Below are positions 17,834-26,911 of a DNA stretch of 64,000 nucleotides, piece by piece. Location: positions 93,595 to 157,594 of the forward strand of contig NZ_JACEHK010000009.1 of NCBI RefSeq assembly GCF_025377685.1. Direction: 5' to 3'. The translations under genes were made by a program, and so were the position numbers. The stretch's first letter is position 1, and every line of letters starts with the position of its first letter. Origin of the DNA: Anaerobacillus sp. CMMVII (GTDB lineage Bacteria > Bacillota > Bacilli > Bacillales > Anaerobacillaceae). The notes under the pieces are model-generated. The model was not told the DNA's origin. It did no database searches and was given only the letters and a program-made list of their open reading frames with translations.

Positions 17834-17885
17834 GGGGTCTGACCCCCACTGCTTTAAAGCTTTAGTGCAGTGGGGGTCAGACCCC
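17834..17885. repeat. 52-bp palindrome family, locus 4 (complete)
   Basis: GGGGTCTGACCCCC, core CACTGCTTTAAAGCTTTAGTGCAGTG in outline (neck CACTGC/GCAGTG), GGGGGTCAGACCCC. It lies 25 nt after the DUF1287 stop and 8 nt from the TPR gene stop, between convergent genes. Confidence 0.95.
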
Positions 17886-17892
17886 TTTATTT

Positions 17893-20800
17893 CTATTTCA
17901 TCAACTTCTTCATTCTCGCTGCTGTTAGCGGGTTTGTTCTTAGTACATTTAAATCCGGATCTGTTTTGGCAAGTTCACGATAATAGTTGTGATCATCTTC
18001 ATTTGTTAAGACAAATTGTAAATGTTCAAACGCCTCTTCTACATTGCCCAAAACAGTTAGGAAGCAAGCTTTATTGTAATGCCCATTTAAATGCAGGTCA
18101 TCTACCTGTAATAATTGTTCTGTATATTGCAATGCCTCCTCTGTACGTCCCTGCTGATAAACTGCGATACCAAGTTGTATATACGCATCAGGAAAATCAG
18201 GATTTAATTGGATGGCATACCGTGCACATTCTTCCATTTGAGGATATTCCTCAAGTTGTTCATAAATTCTGCTCTTAGCATAGTAAGGATTGAACATTTG
18301 CGGGTCAAATTCAATTGCTTGATCTAAATGCTGTAACGCTTCATCAATGTGTTCGAGATCGAAGTATAATTGACCAAGGTTGCTGTGAACGGATGCAAGT
18401 TCTTTTTCGTCTTGTAGGCAACGATTTAAAATTTCTATCGCTTGTTCATAAATGTCAGTATTCTCAGCATCGAAATATTCCAATACAGAATAAGCAAAAT
18501 GGAAGCCTATATCAAAATTCCAGCCCTTGTCTAAATAAGTTTGAAGTTCCATCAAACCGACCTCTGGTCCGTCCCCATGCTGGCAGTGATACTCACATAG
18601 CCAGTTAATACCCACGCCATTATTTGGATCAAACTCATAGGATAATTTATATAAATCGATAATTTGAGGTTTCAATTCTTTTAGTAATTTTTTTGTTTTA
18701 AGCGATTTAAAGATTGAGATTACACTAGACTTTTCCTCTTTAATCGCAAGTACCTGCTCGACTACTGCACTTGCTGCATACATCAACACAATGCTGTTCT
18801 CTTGATCTGACAGTTCTAAACTCAAAACTACGTCTTTTATTGTGTTTAGTTTTTTACTCTCATGTAAAGAAGCTACCAATATAGCATATAATTGCTCATT
18901 TTCTAAATCCGTTTTGATCAGCTTTAATGTAAGCTCAACAGCTTTTTGGAAGCGTCCTTGTTTATAACAAATATTCGCATAATGCTGTTGAATTCCCTCA
19001 TTTTCAGGCTCAATGGCTAAAGCTTCTTCAATTAATGTAGCTTCATGTTGGAGGTCCTCATTCATCTCGGCAATAAACGCTAATGTTTGAAGTCGCCATA
19101 CTTCTTCTACTTCACCTTTAATCGATGTTAAATATTCCTCAATCCGTGGTAATCTTTCAACACGTGCAGCTAACTCTAAGAAATATTCAATATCTAAATC
19201 ATCAGGCGCTTGTTTAAATGCTGAAAATAAATATTCATGCTCTTTGTCAGGGTGATCAGTCACTTTTTCAATATGGGCTAAACGGAAATAAGCTACCATA
19301 AATGTTTCGTCGATTTTTAAACAGTTTTCATAAAAATGTGTTGCCGTAGCATACTCCTCTTTTCGGAGAGCCATTTCACCTAGGCGGTAAAACGGAAACG
19401 TATTTTCTTCTAGAGGTAATGCCTCTTGATACAGTTGCTCAGCTCTTTCTAGCTCACCTTTAGCTTCGAACAAGCATCCGATATAACACATTAAATTTAC
19501 GTTACCCTGATGATTTTTTTCTAACTGATCAAGTAAAAACAAGCGAGCTCTGTCATTGTATTCGGTTTCCTCGACTAAATTTACATAGAGATTCCAGCTA
19601 TAATCAAGATGAACATTTTCCTGAGAAAGGCCTGTCTCAATCCAATCTAACGCCTTTTGTTCGTCTACTTCATTCAATGCATGATGCATTAACCACTCAC
19701 CAGCTTCGATGAAAAATGGACCATTTGTATGAAACTTTTCGGCGCCTTCTTTTAGGAAATTTACAGCCTTTTCCTGTTCCTCTACCTCACTTAGCACTTT
19801 CGCATAGGCTAATAACGGAGTTGGCTCATCTGGATGATGTTCGAGTACTTTTTCATAGCATACTTTGGCCTCGGGATAATTCTCTTTTGCAATGTAGAAA
19901 TCTGCAAGGGTCATCAGTAGTCCAAAGTCTGTGGGATTTGTTTTTGTAAGACCCTCCTGCAGCTCTATTATTGCTCGATCCAAATTCTCAAAATGGTAAG
20001 CATAGATACTAGCAATCTCTACGTAAGGAAACGGAACAGACTTTTCTAACTGTTTTGCAATTTGAAACCCTCGTAATGCTTGATGAAGTCGCCCTAGATT
20101 TTGATCACATCGAGCACGTTCGTACCACGCATGGCCATGATCTTTATACTCCCTCAGCAAACTTGTATATAAAGCGCGTGCCTCATTCCATTTTTCCTCA
20201 TGATATAAAATAAAGCCATAATTCATCCTGTTCCAAATGTCATGATTGTTTATATCTAATGAAATTTCAGAGTAAGAAATTGCTTTTTCAGTTTCTTCTG
20301 CGTAATAAGAACATAGTGACAAATACGACCACGTATCGTAATGATCTCCCTCAACCTGCAATGAATGGTAATAATGACTACCTGCTTTTAGATACTGTTC
20401 TTGATCATAAGCCATTCTTCCTAGTAAAAAATGATATAAGTGGACTTTTTGATTTTTTACAGTTGTTAAAATAGATGTTGCTTTCTCAAAGTCAGAAGCT
20501 CGAGCAAATGCATAGGCGATAATTAATTTGAAATAATCAGATTCTGGTTGCCTTTCCATGATCAGGTCGGCTGTTTTTCTTAATAGCTCCAGGTTACTAT
20601 CTTTTACAGAGAAAAACTTTACAACATACGACATTGTGTATAGTGATTTTTCAGTTTCAGCAAATATTTCAAACTCTTTTACAGCTGTTGGATCATTTTT
20701 CTCCATTCGATCAGAAAATTGATACATTTTTCGAACAAGTTCGTCCTCATTCGTGTTTAACAAAGTGATTTTTTCACGGTCTACATCTGGAACAACCGCA

Positions 20801-22140
20801 ATGGATAAACATTGGTTATTTCCGTAATGTTTTTCAAAGTCTGTATATTTGATGAAAAAAGGCTCAGGAAAATTTGGATCTTGAAGAAGTAGTGCTTTTA
20901 GATTTTCATCATATCCTCGAACTAATTGGACGTGAGAAGCGTTTGGATAATCCAAACAAACGATAATCGAGACACCACGATCGGTTAGCTGTTGATAGTT
21001 TTCGATTGTACCAAAAAAGTATCGACAGCTCATTTCTATTTTAGTTAAGTAATCCACAGCAACCGATAACCTTGAACCATTTACGTGAAAAATAGATTCT
21101 GCAATCTCTTCTTGAGTTTTCTCAATTCCATAGCGAGCTAAGAGCATTGAAACCGTAGCAGGAACACAATAGTTGTATTTTTGAACAACCACGTTGGTTG
21201 GTATTGTCACCATTTTATTAGCGAAATCCTGCGGATAGTTACTATATGCAGACCCTTTAAAAATCATCGGATGTGTCGCTACAATGTCACTAAAAATGCC
21301 ATACTCCCCTTTTTGGTAAAATATCTGGGCCCGGGCATATTGAAAGTAGTTTTGATAGTCATGTAGTGGTGATAGTTGTTCAAGATGACTAATCTCATCT
21401 AAAAACTCATCCCATTTCTCTAACTCTTTTAACCTTTTAGCTTTTTCGAGACGTAGCGGCAAATAGTATGGAGCTTTGGCAATACCGTCATTTATGACCT
21501 CTAATGCTTGATAAGGATTGCCCTCAGCCAAATAAAGTGATTGCAGTAAACTGTAACAGTACTGCGGTTTCGGATCATGTTCAATTCCTTGAAGAAAAAG
21601 CTTTTTTGCTTCGTCCCATTCTCCTTTTTGATAGTAAAAGGACCCCCAACGATCATACATTGGTTCAGAAGAAATTTTTCCTAGTAGATTTAAATAGTGT
21701 GCAGCTTCACCAAAACGTTTCATTTCCATTAATGAGTGTGCTAACGCCCAATACGCACGTTCTAGTACTTTATCTTCTAGTGTTGAGTCATTTCTTTCAA
21801 GAATTGCTTTTAACTTCTCTTCAGCTTCTAAATATTTACCACTGTAATTCAACTCGTAACACTGCAATATTTCAGTGAACTGAGTATGAAGATTACGGTG
21901 TACCATTTTCACGAGTAAACTACTATATCTGCTCATTAAACTTGCATCTAAGAGACGGAGTAATGGTAGCAGGTCAGCTTCATTGATTGAATTAACGAAT
22001 TCTTTTGCATAGTTATAAGATTTTTTATCATTTAGCTCATGGATAATATTGATGACAAGAGGTCGTGCTTCTTCATATTTAGTCTCTTTCATCAGAGAAA
22101 CTACTTCATTAATAACGAAGCTTGCTAGTTTTGTGCTCAA
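17893..22140 (-). CDS. Giant TPR protein with an embedded C39-like cysteine peptidase domain
   Basis: The 1415-aa product is built mostly of tetratricopeptide repeats (for example GNPYQALEVINDGIAKAPYY, EEKWNEARALYTSLL, EHIDEALQHLDQAIEFDP). Between about residues 310 and 455 lies a C39-type domain: KYNYCVPATVSMLLARYG with Cys325, SIIVCLDYPNASHVQLVRGYD with His403, and LLLQDPNF with Asp421. These fit a Cys-His-Asp triad. There is no signal peptide or membrane segment, so it is probably cytosolic. It stands alone, flanked by palindrome repeats. TPR plus C39 proteins occur in Bacillus, but a role is not established to my knowledge. It may process or scaffold a peptide partner. Confidence 0.85.
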   Translation of the reverse strand: MSTKLASFVINEVVSLMKETKYEEARPLVINIIHELNDKKSYNYAKEFVNSINEADLLPLLRLLDASLMSRYSSLLVKMVHRNLHTQFTEILQCYELNYSGKYLEAEEKLKAILERNDSTLEDKVLERAYWALAHSLMEMKRFGEAAHYLNLLGKISSEPMYDRWGSFYYQKGEWDEAKKLFLQGIEHDPKPQYCYSLLQSLYLAEGNPYQALEVINDGIAKAPYYLPLRLEKAKRLKELEKWDEFLDEISHLEQLSPLHDYQNYFQYARAQIFYQKGEYGIFSDIVATHPMIFKGSAYSNYPQDFANKMVTIPTNVVVQKYNYCVPATVSMLLARYGIEKTQEEIAESIFHVNGSRLSVAVDYLTKIEMSCRYFFGTIENYQQLTDRGVSIIVCLDYPNASHVQLVRGYDENLKALLLQDPNFPEPFFIKYTDFEKHYGNNQCLSIAVVPDVDREKITLLNTNEDELVRKMYQFSDRMEKNDPTAVKEFEIFAETEKSLYTMSYVVKFFSVKDSNLELLRKTADLIMERQPESDYFKLIIAYAFARASDFEKATSILTTVKNQKVHLYHFLLGRMAYDQEQYLKAGSHYYHSLQVEGDHYDTWSYLSLCSYYAEETEKAISYSEISLDINNHDIWNRMNYGFILYHEEKWNEARALYTSLLREYKDHGHAWYERARCDQNLGRLHQALRGFQIAKQLEKSVPFPYVEIASIYAYHFENLDRAIIELQEGLTKTNPTDFGLLMTLADFYIAKENYPEAKVCYEKVLEHHPDEPTPLLAYAKVLSEVEEQEKAVNFLKEGAEKFHTNGPFFIEAGEWLMHHALNEVDEQKALDWIETGLSQENVHLDYSWNLYVNLVEETEYNDRARLFLLDQLEKNHQGNVNLMCYIGCLFEAKGELERAEQLYQEALPLEENTFPFYRLGEMALRKEEYATATHFYENCLKIDETFMVAYFRLAHIEKVTDHPDKEHEYLFSAFKQAPDDLDIEYFLELAARVERLPRIEEYLTSIKGEVEEVWRLQTLAFIAEMNEDLQHEATLIEEALAIEPENEGIQQHYANICYKQGRFQKAVELTLKLIKTDLENEQLYAILVASLHESKKLNTIKDVVLSLELSDQENSIVLMYAASAVVEQVLAIKEEKSSVISIFKSLKTKKLLKELKPQIIDLYKLSYEFDPNNGVGINWLCEYHCQHGDGPEVGLMELQTYLDKGWNFDIGFHFAYSVLEYFDAENTDIYEQAIEILNRCLQDEKELASVHSNLGQLYFDLEHIDEALQHLDQAIEFDPQMFNPYYAKSRIYEQLEEYPQMEECARYAIQLNPDFPDAYIQLGIAVYQQGRTEEALQYTEQLLQVDDLHLNGHYNKACFLTVLGNVEEAFEHLQFVLTNEDDHNYYRELAKTDPDLNVLRTNPLTAARMKKLMK

Positions 22141-22226
22141 AGCATCTGGCCCCTTTCCCTAAAATTCTTACTATGATAAATATATCATCTCGTACAAATT
22201 TTGAAAAAGGGAAAATAGGGGTAAAA

Positions 22227-22277
22227 GGGGTCTGACCCCCACCGCTTTAAAGCTTTACTGCAGTGGGGGTCAGACCC
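22227..22277. repeat. 52-bp palindrome family, locus 5 (split by IS copy 1)
   Basis: Left arm GGGGTCTGACCCCC, core ACCGCTTTAAAGCTTTACTG, right arm GGGGGTCAGACCC, then the IS begins. The arm sequence GGGTCAGACCCC resumes at 23745-23756 after the IS. Confidence 0.95.
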
Positions 22278-22343
22278 ACTAGCATTGCATGACTTGAAAA
22301 ACCTCTCAAATTTTCAAATATTAGTATTTACAGACATAAAAAA

Positions 22344-22412
22344 AACTCCTATTGTAGAAGATGAGTCCTTGTTTCGTTCCCTAAAACAAAACAAGTCTAC
22401 TACAAAGGAGTT
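22344..22412 (+). promoter_or_regulatory. Leader hairpin hiding the transposase ribosome binding site (copy 1)
   Basis: AACTCCT at 22344-22350 is complementary to the SD region AAGGAGTT at 22405-22412, with supporting pairs TTGTAG/CTAC and CTTGTTT/AAACAAG between. A transcript entering from outside would fold and mask the SD. The same structure is in copy 2 at 56211-56279. Confidence 0.65.
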
Positions 22413-22416
22413 CCTA

Positions 22417-23616
22417 ATGAATAATAAAAGTATAGGACGGGAAATGCTCATTTGTCAATGCTTATCACTACTGCCAACTGAGGATTTTGATTGCCCCTTG
22501 ATAGATTACGGAAACTATAAGCTTTCTACAAAATCTTTATTGAGAATTTTCGTATCAGCACAGTTAGATAAATGGAGTTCATATGCCCATATGGAAGAAA
22601 AGTTAAGAGCTTACCCAAGATTGTGTAAGGAATTAGATATTAAGGATATTAGCGGATCTCAGCTAAGCCGACGTATTAATGATCTGCCGACAGAATGGGT
22701 TCAAAAAATATTCGCCAAAGTGGTTCAAAAAATTAAACAATTAACTGACACATGCAAAGGGCTACCAAGTGGTATTGGGAAATTGAGCATTGTTGATTCA
22801 ACTGAAATCAAGTTACCTGAACGTTTATGCGATTGGGCATACATATCGAAAGATTATAACTCAGTCAAAATGCACACTAGGCTATCTGTTGTTTCTCCAA
22901 ACGTGGCTTTTCCAGACAAAATCCTGCCTTCGACAGGTACAGTAAGTGACTCTGAAAGTTCTGATGCGCTAATTGAAGAAAATGATACCACCTATGTAAT
23001 GGATCGAGCTTATCCATCAAAAAGAACTTAATGGACTGGCAGAAAAGAGAGATTTCCTTTGTCGTTCGTATAAAAAAGAATCTTAGATTATATACATTAC
23101 AGGAATTTAAGCCAACTCATCCGTCTGTCATTCATGATGCAAAAGTTTTATATGGTTTATCTGAAATACCGATAAGGTATATTGAATTTTTAGATGAGAA
23201 AGGTAGGTCTTATAGGATTTTAACAACAAGATTTGATCTAACAGACCTACAAGTAATGGAAATTTACCGTAATCGTTGGATTATCGAATTATTCTTTAAG
23301 TGGATTAAACAGCATCTGAAACTAACAAAAATCTGGAGTACGAAACCACAAGGTATTTGGAATCAGATGTTTCTTGCTCTAATCGCATTTGGATTATCTC
23401 TAATTATAAAGCTTCAGTCTGGATCAATAAAAACGCCATGGGAATTCTTTCGCCTTTTACAAACCTTCCTTTTTCACACAGTCAGTTCTTTTATAAAGAG
23501 CTGCATCGAAAAAAGAAAAGAAAGTCAAAAGGAAGACAAAAAGTACCTATTCCATTACCGAAGGTTATGCCCAGCTTTGGAACAGTCGCCATGGTTAAAG
23601 AAAAATAAAGAATTAA
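22417..23616 (+). pseudogene. IS4-family transposase, copy 1 (frameshifted)
   Basis: Starts at ATG 22417 (AAGGAG 6 nt upstream), as the intact copy does. One A is missing in the run at 23019-23023 (five instead of six), which ends the frame after 'YPSKRT'. One T is missing at 23489-23492, and one A near 23603. The D-D-E residues are all encoded, but in different frames. All three losses are homopolymer contractions relative to copy 2, so they may be true slippage decay or sequencing error. Substitutions against copy 2 are few (K68R, A149S, T-to-I near residue 327). Confidence 0.93.
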
Positions 23617-23765
23617 TATTATATGTAAAAAAAAAGGGAACGAGGTCAATTTAATACCCCATTCTCCTTTTTTCATTTCGTCCTAAAAACATATTGTTAA
23701 AATTTATCATTTATTCAATTAATATACTATCATGCAACGCTAGTGGGTCAGACCCCTACAATTTG

Positions 23766-24350
23766 TTATCTATTTCTTCTCTCGGAAACGGCTTGCCATG
23801 CCATTTCGTACATGGTTTCTACTCCGTCTTCGGAAGTATCGTAGTTATACGCATTTTGTACGCTAATTCCGATGCTGTCGGCCTCTTTTGCTACATCTAT
23901 GTTTGCGCCAAGGAAGATGAATTCCCAGTTATATTTCTCCTGTTGATGTTTAATCAGTTCTTTAACTTTTTGATAGCTAAACTCTAGACTAGCATTCTCA
24001 TAACCGTCAGTTGTAATCACAAAGATAATCTTACCTGGTCTTTCGGACTCTACTGTTTTGGATAGCCTATAACCGACATCAAGAATTGTCTTTCCTACTG
24101 CATCTAATAGTGCGGTACACCCTCTTACATAGTAATCTTGATCCGTGAGTCTTGCCTTTTTAGCGTTCACTCCAGTCCATAAAACCTCATACTCATCATC
24201 AAATAGTACCGTAGTGACTAGTGTATCTCCTGCTATTTGGCTTTGTCTTTCAATAAATGCATTAAACCCGCGAATTGTCTGACTCTCAAATCCTCCCATT
24301 GAACCACTTCTATCAAGTAAGCAAATAATTTCAGTTACATTCTTATTCAT
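23766..24350 (-). CDS. vWA domain protein (TerY-like)
   Basis: The 194-aa product is a single von Willebrand factor A domain with a MIDAS motif, DRSGSMGG at residues 13-20. The later MIDAS Thr lies in GCTALLDAVGKT near 82 and an Asp in TTDGYENAS near 110. There is no signal peptide, so it is probably cytosolic and binds a divalent metal and a protein partner. It is divergently transcribed from an HTH-like gene (24449) across a 98-bp gap, a pairing that suggests a shared regulatory or stress role. Its stop is 10 nt from the duplicated arm next to IS copy 1. Confidence 0.85.
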   Translation of the reverse strand: MNKNVTEIICLLDRSGSMGGFESQTIRGFNAFIERQSQIAGDTLVTTVLFDDEYEVLWTGVNAKKARLTDQDYYVRGCTALLDAVGKTILDVGYRLSKTVESERPGKIIFVITTDGYENASLEFSYQKVKELIKHQQEKYNWEFIFLGANIDVAKEADSIGISVQNAYNYDTSEDGVETMYEMAWQAVSERRNR

Positions 24351-24448
24351 CTTTTCCTCATCCTTTCTAATTATGATCTGATATAATAATAGCTGAGATC
24401 ATCCTTGCTATGGTCGCTTGTGAAGCGACATTTATGGAGGTATAAAAA

Positions 24449-24940
24449 ATGCTAGTGGAAAAGATATTACGAGAATTACAGGAGTATGTTGAAAGCCGTC
24501 TCCCTATCCAAGTTTTTGATCTATGTGAATCTGAAAGTATCTCTAAAGAAATTCATGCCATTGAAATTGAGGATTATATTAAGAAAAATCGAAAACCTAC
24601 GTTTGCTGAAGTTTTATTTCGTTTTATTGATCAGAAAGGCTATAACGATTCGGATATCTATAAAAAAGCCATGATAGATCGGCGGCATTTTTCGAAGATA
24701 CGTTCTAATCCGGAGTATCGTTTAGGAAAAAATACGGCAATTGCTCTTGCACTAGCCCTTGAGCTAACGAAAAAAGAAACCGAAAAACTTTTGAGCTCCG
24801 CAGGCTTCTCTTTGTCTGATAATGATACATTTGATTTAGTTATTCAATTTTGTCTCGAGAAAAAAATTTATGATCTTTATGATGTAAACGAAGCGTTAGA
24901 CTATTTCAGTTTAAAGCCATTGATTAAAGTTCCTGAGTAA
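24449..24940 (+). CDS. HTH-like DNA-binding protein paired with vWA gene
   Basis: The 163-aa product has a helical N-terminal part and, from about residue 55, a helix-turn-helix region: AEVLFRFIDQKGYNDSDIYKKAMIDRRHFSKIRSNPEYRLGKNTAIALALALELTKKETEKLLSSAGF. This is a Cro/XRE-like repressor fold. A short helical tail (DTFDLVIQFCLEKKIYDLYDVNEAL) follows. GGAGG lies upstream of the ATG. Because the vWA gene starts only 98 bp away in the other direction, it probably regulates the vWA gene or works with its product. No exact family name is claimed. Confidence 0.7.
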   Translation: MLVEKILRELQEYVESRLPIQVFDLCESESISKEIHAIEIEDYIKKNRKPTFAEVLFRFIDQKGYNDSDIYKKAMIDRRHFSKIRSNPEYRLGKNTAIALALALELTKKETEKLLSSAGFSLSDNDTFDLVIQFCLEKKIYDLYDVNEALDYFSLKPLIKVPE

Positions 24941-24943
24941 TGC

Positions 24944-24984
24944 AAAACAGGCGTTGACCACAACAGTGGCCAAACGCCTGTTTT
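24944..24984. terminator. Bidirectional terminator
   Basis: AAAACAGGCGTTG and CAAACGCCTGTTTT form the outer stem and CCAC/GTGG the inner one. A T-run follows on each strand. It separates the convergent HTH-like gene and RNase J gene. Confidence 0.9.
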
Positions 24985-24987
24985 TAG

Positions 24988-26661
24988 CTAAATCTCGATA
25001 ATAATCGGTAGGATCATTGGTTTTTTCCTCGTTTGCTGAAATAAATACTGTCCTACCGTTTTTCTAACACTTTGTTTGATTGAATTCCATTGGTTTCTAT
25101 TTGTTTCTTCTAATTCGTTAACACTTTTACTTATTAACCGGTTTACATCCTTGATAAGTTCATCGGAATCGCCACCAAAGACGAAACCGCGAGTAATGGT
25201 GTCTGGATTAGAAACGAGTTTTCGTTCTGTTTTACTCATCGTTAGCACAACGACGACCATTCCATCTTCAGAAAGTTGCTTACGATCGCGTAAAACAATT
25301 TCCGCGACATCCCCAGCACCAATACCATCAATGTAAGTATTTCCTGCAGGTATTTTCCGTGTCTGACGAGCCACACTGTCTTTAATATCTACGACATCAC
25401 CGTTTTTTAAGATAAACGTATTTCCATGTTCTACGCCAATCGACTCAGCGAGTTGACGGTGGTGGTAAAGCATACGATATTCCCCGTGTATTGGAATGAA
25501 ATACGTAGGTCGCATTAATGTAAGCATCAGCTTTAGGTCTTCTTGATATCCGTGTCCTGAGACATGCATTCCAGACGAACTTCCAGAGCCGTAAATTACT
25601 TTAGCTCCGAGTTCAAAGAAATTGTCGACAATCCGTGATACATTTTTTTCATTTCCAGGAATTGGCCCTGCTGCTAAAATAACCGTATCGCCCGCTAGAA
25701 CTTCAACCCCTCGAAAGCTAGAAGTTGATAAACGAGCAAGAGCTGCCATTGGTTCACCTTGGCTACCTGTACAAAGGATCGCAACCTGTTCTGGTGCCAA
25801 TTCATTAATTTGGTCTTGGTCAATTAACATTCCCTCCGGAACATCCAAATAGCCTCGCTCCATGGCTACCTGCACGACATTGACCATACTTCTTCCAAGT
25901 AATGCAAGCTTACGATTTGTTTTTTGTGCAGCTGCAACGACCTGCTGAACACGGTTAATATTTGAAGCGAACGTTGAGATAATAACTTTTCGGTTAGATT
26001 TTCTAAAAGCATCAAGTACATGCTCTTCAACGATCTGTTCAGATGGGGTTAACCCTGGACGTTCGGCGTTTGTACTTTCTGATAATAAAAGTAAGACACC
26101 ATCCTTACCGATTTCGGCCATTTTATGAATATCCGAATGTTCGTTGTTAGCTGGTGTTAAATCAAATTTAAAATCTCCAGTATGTACAATTTTTCCTTCC
26201 GGTGTCTTAAAGACAATCCCTAGACAATCGGGAATACTGTGGTTCACTTTAAAGAAATTCACATTTATATTACCAATATCAATATTTGATTGAGCATTAA
26301 TTTCAACTAATTCTGTATCCCTAAGGAGTTTATGTTCTGTTAATTTCAACTCAATTAATCCCAATGTAAAGCGAGTCGCATAAACAGGTACATTTAATTT
26401 TTTCAAGAAAAAAGGTATACCACCTATATGATCTTCATGACCATGAGTGACGATGATAGCTTTTACTTTCTCTTTATTCTCAAGTAAATACGAAATATCA
26501 GGAATGATTAAATCAACCCCTAACAAACTTTCATCTGGAAACTTGTTTCCACAATCGATAACGATAATATCGTCTGCATACTGAATGACATACATATTCT
26601 TACCGACTTCATGTAAACCGCCTAAAGCGAAAATTGATAAAACTTTCTCAGTAGTGCTCAT
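24988..26661 (-). CDS. rnjA: Ribonuclease J1
   Basis: The 557-aa product equals RNase J1 in length. The metallo-beta-lactamase motif THGHEDHIGG (His73, His75, Asp77, His78) and HTGDFKFD form the two-metal site. The beta-CASP part includes STFASNINRVQQ, GRSMVNVV and SGHGYQEDL. The C-terminal domain with PIHGEYRMLYHH and IIIEI follows. It is a 5' exo- and endoribonuclease of the RNA degradosome, acting in mRNA turnover and rRNA maturation. In Bacillus rnjA commonly follows rpoY (ykzG); no such gene is seen upstream, so this could be a relocated or second RNase J gene. Confidence 0.93.
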   Translation of the reverse strand: MSTTEKVLSIFALGGLHEVGKNMYVIQYADDIIVIDCGNKFPDESLLGVDLIIPDISYLLENKEKVKAIIVTHGHEDHIGGIPFFLKKLNVPVYATRFTLGLIELKLTEHKLLRDTELVEINAQSNIDIGNINVNFFKVNHSIPDCLGIVFKTPEGKIVHTGDFKFDLTPANNEHSDIHKMAEIGKDGVLLLLSESTNAERPGLTPSEQIVEEHVLDAFRKSNRKVIISTFASNINRVQQVVAAAQKTNRKLALLGRSMVNVVQVAMERGYLDVPEGMLIDQDQINELAPEQVAILCTGSQGEPMAALARLSTSSFRGVEVLAGDTVILAAGPIPGNEKNVSRIVDNFFELGAKVIYGSGSSSGMHVSGHGYQEDLKLMLTLMRPTYFIPIHGEYRMLYHHRQLAESIGVEHGNTFILKNGDVVDIKDSVARQTRKIPAGNTYIDGIGAGDVAEIVLRDRKQLSEDGMVVVVLTMSKTERKLVSNPDTITRGFVFGGDSDELIKDVNRLISKSVNELEETNRNQWNSIKQSVRKTVGQYLFQQTRKKPMILPIIIEI

Positions 26662-26911
26662 GCTTTACCTCCCAGTTTTTATTAGTAAAATTAGTATGGC
26701 TTTTTTTGTCTCCCATTATCAAGGAGCTTCAACTTACCAATTCCGATATAAAACATAAAGGTATCGGACAAAATAGTTCTGAAACACTTTAAAAAGTATT
26801 CAAAGAACTTTAAAAAGTATATGTATGTTCTTAGAGTGATTGATTGTTCTTCTTACATTGCTATAATTTATTGATGGTAAGAAAATATTGTTCAATAAAG
26901 GAGAAAATGGC

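Larger units (their letters stand above)
22278..23744 (+). mobile_element. IS4-family insertion sequence, copy 1 (1467 bp)
   Basis: The ends are 15-bp imperfect inverted repeats, ACTAGCATTGCATGA at the left and the complement of ACTAGCGTTGCATGA at the right. The flanks are an 11-bp direct duplication, GGGTCAGACCC, at 22267-22277 and 23745-23755. This is the outer arm of a 52-bp palindrome. It carries one transposase gene in the plus direction, broken by indels. It is about 99.5 percent identical to copy 2 by eye. Confidence 0.95.
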
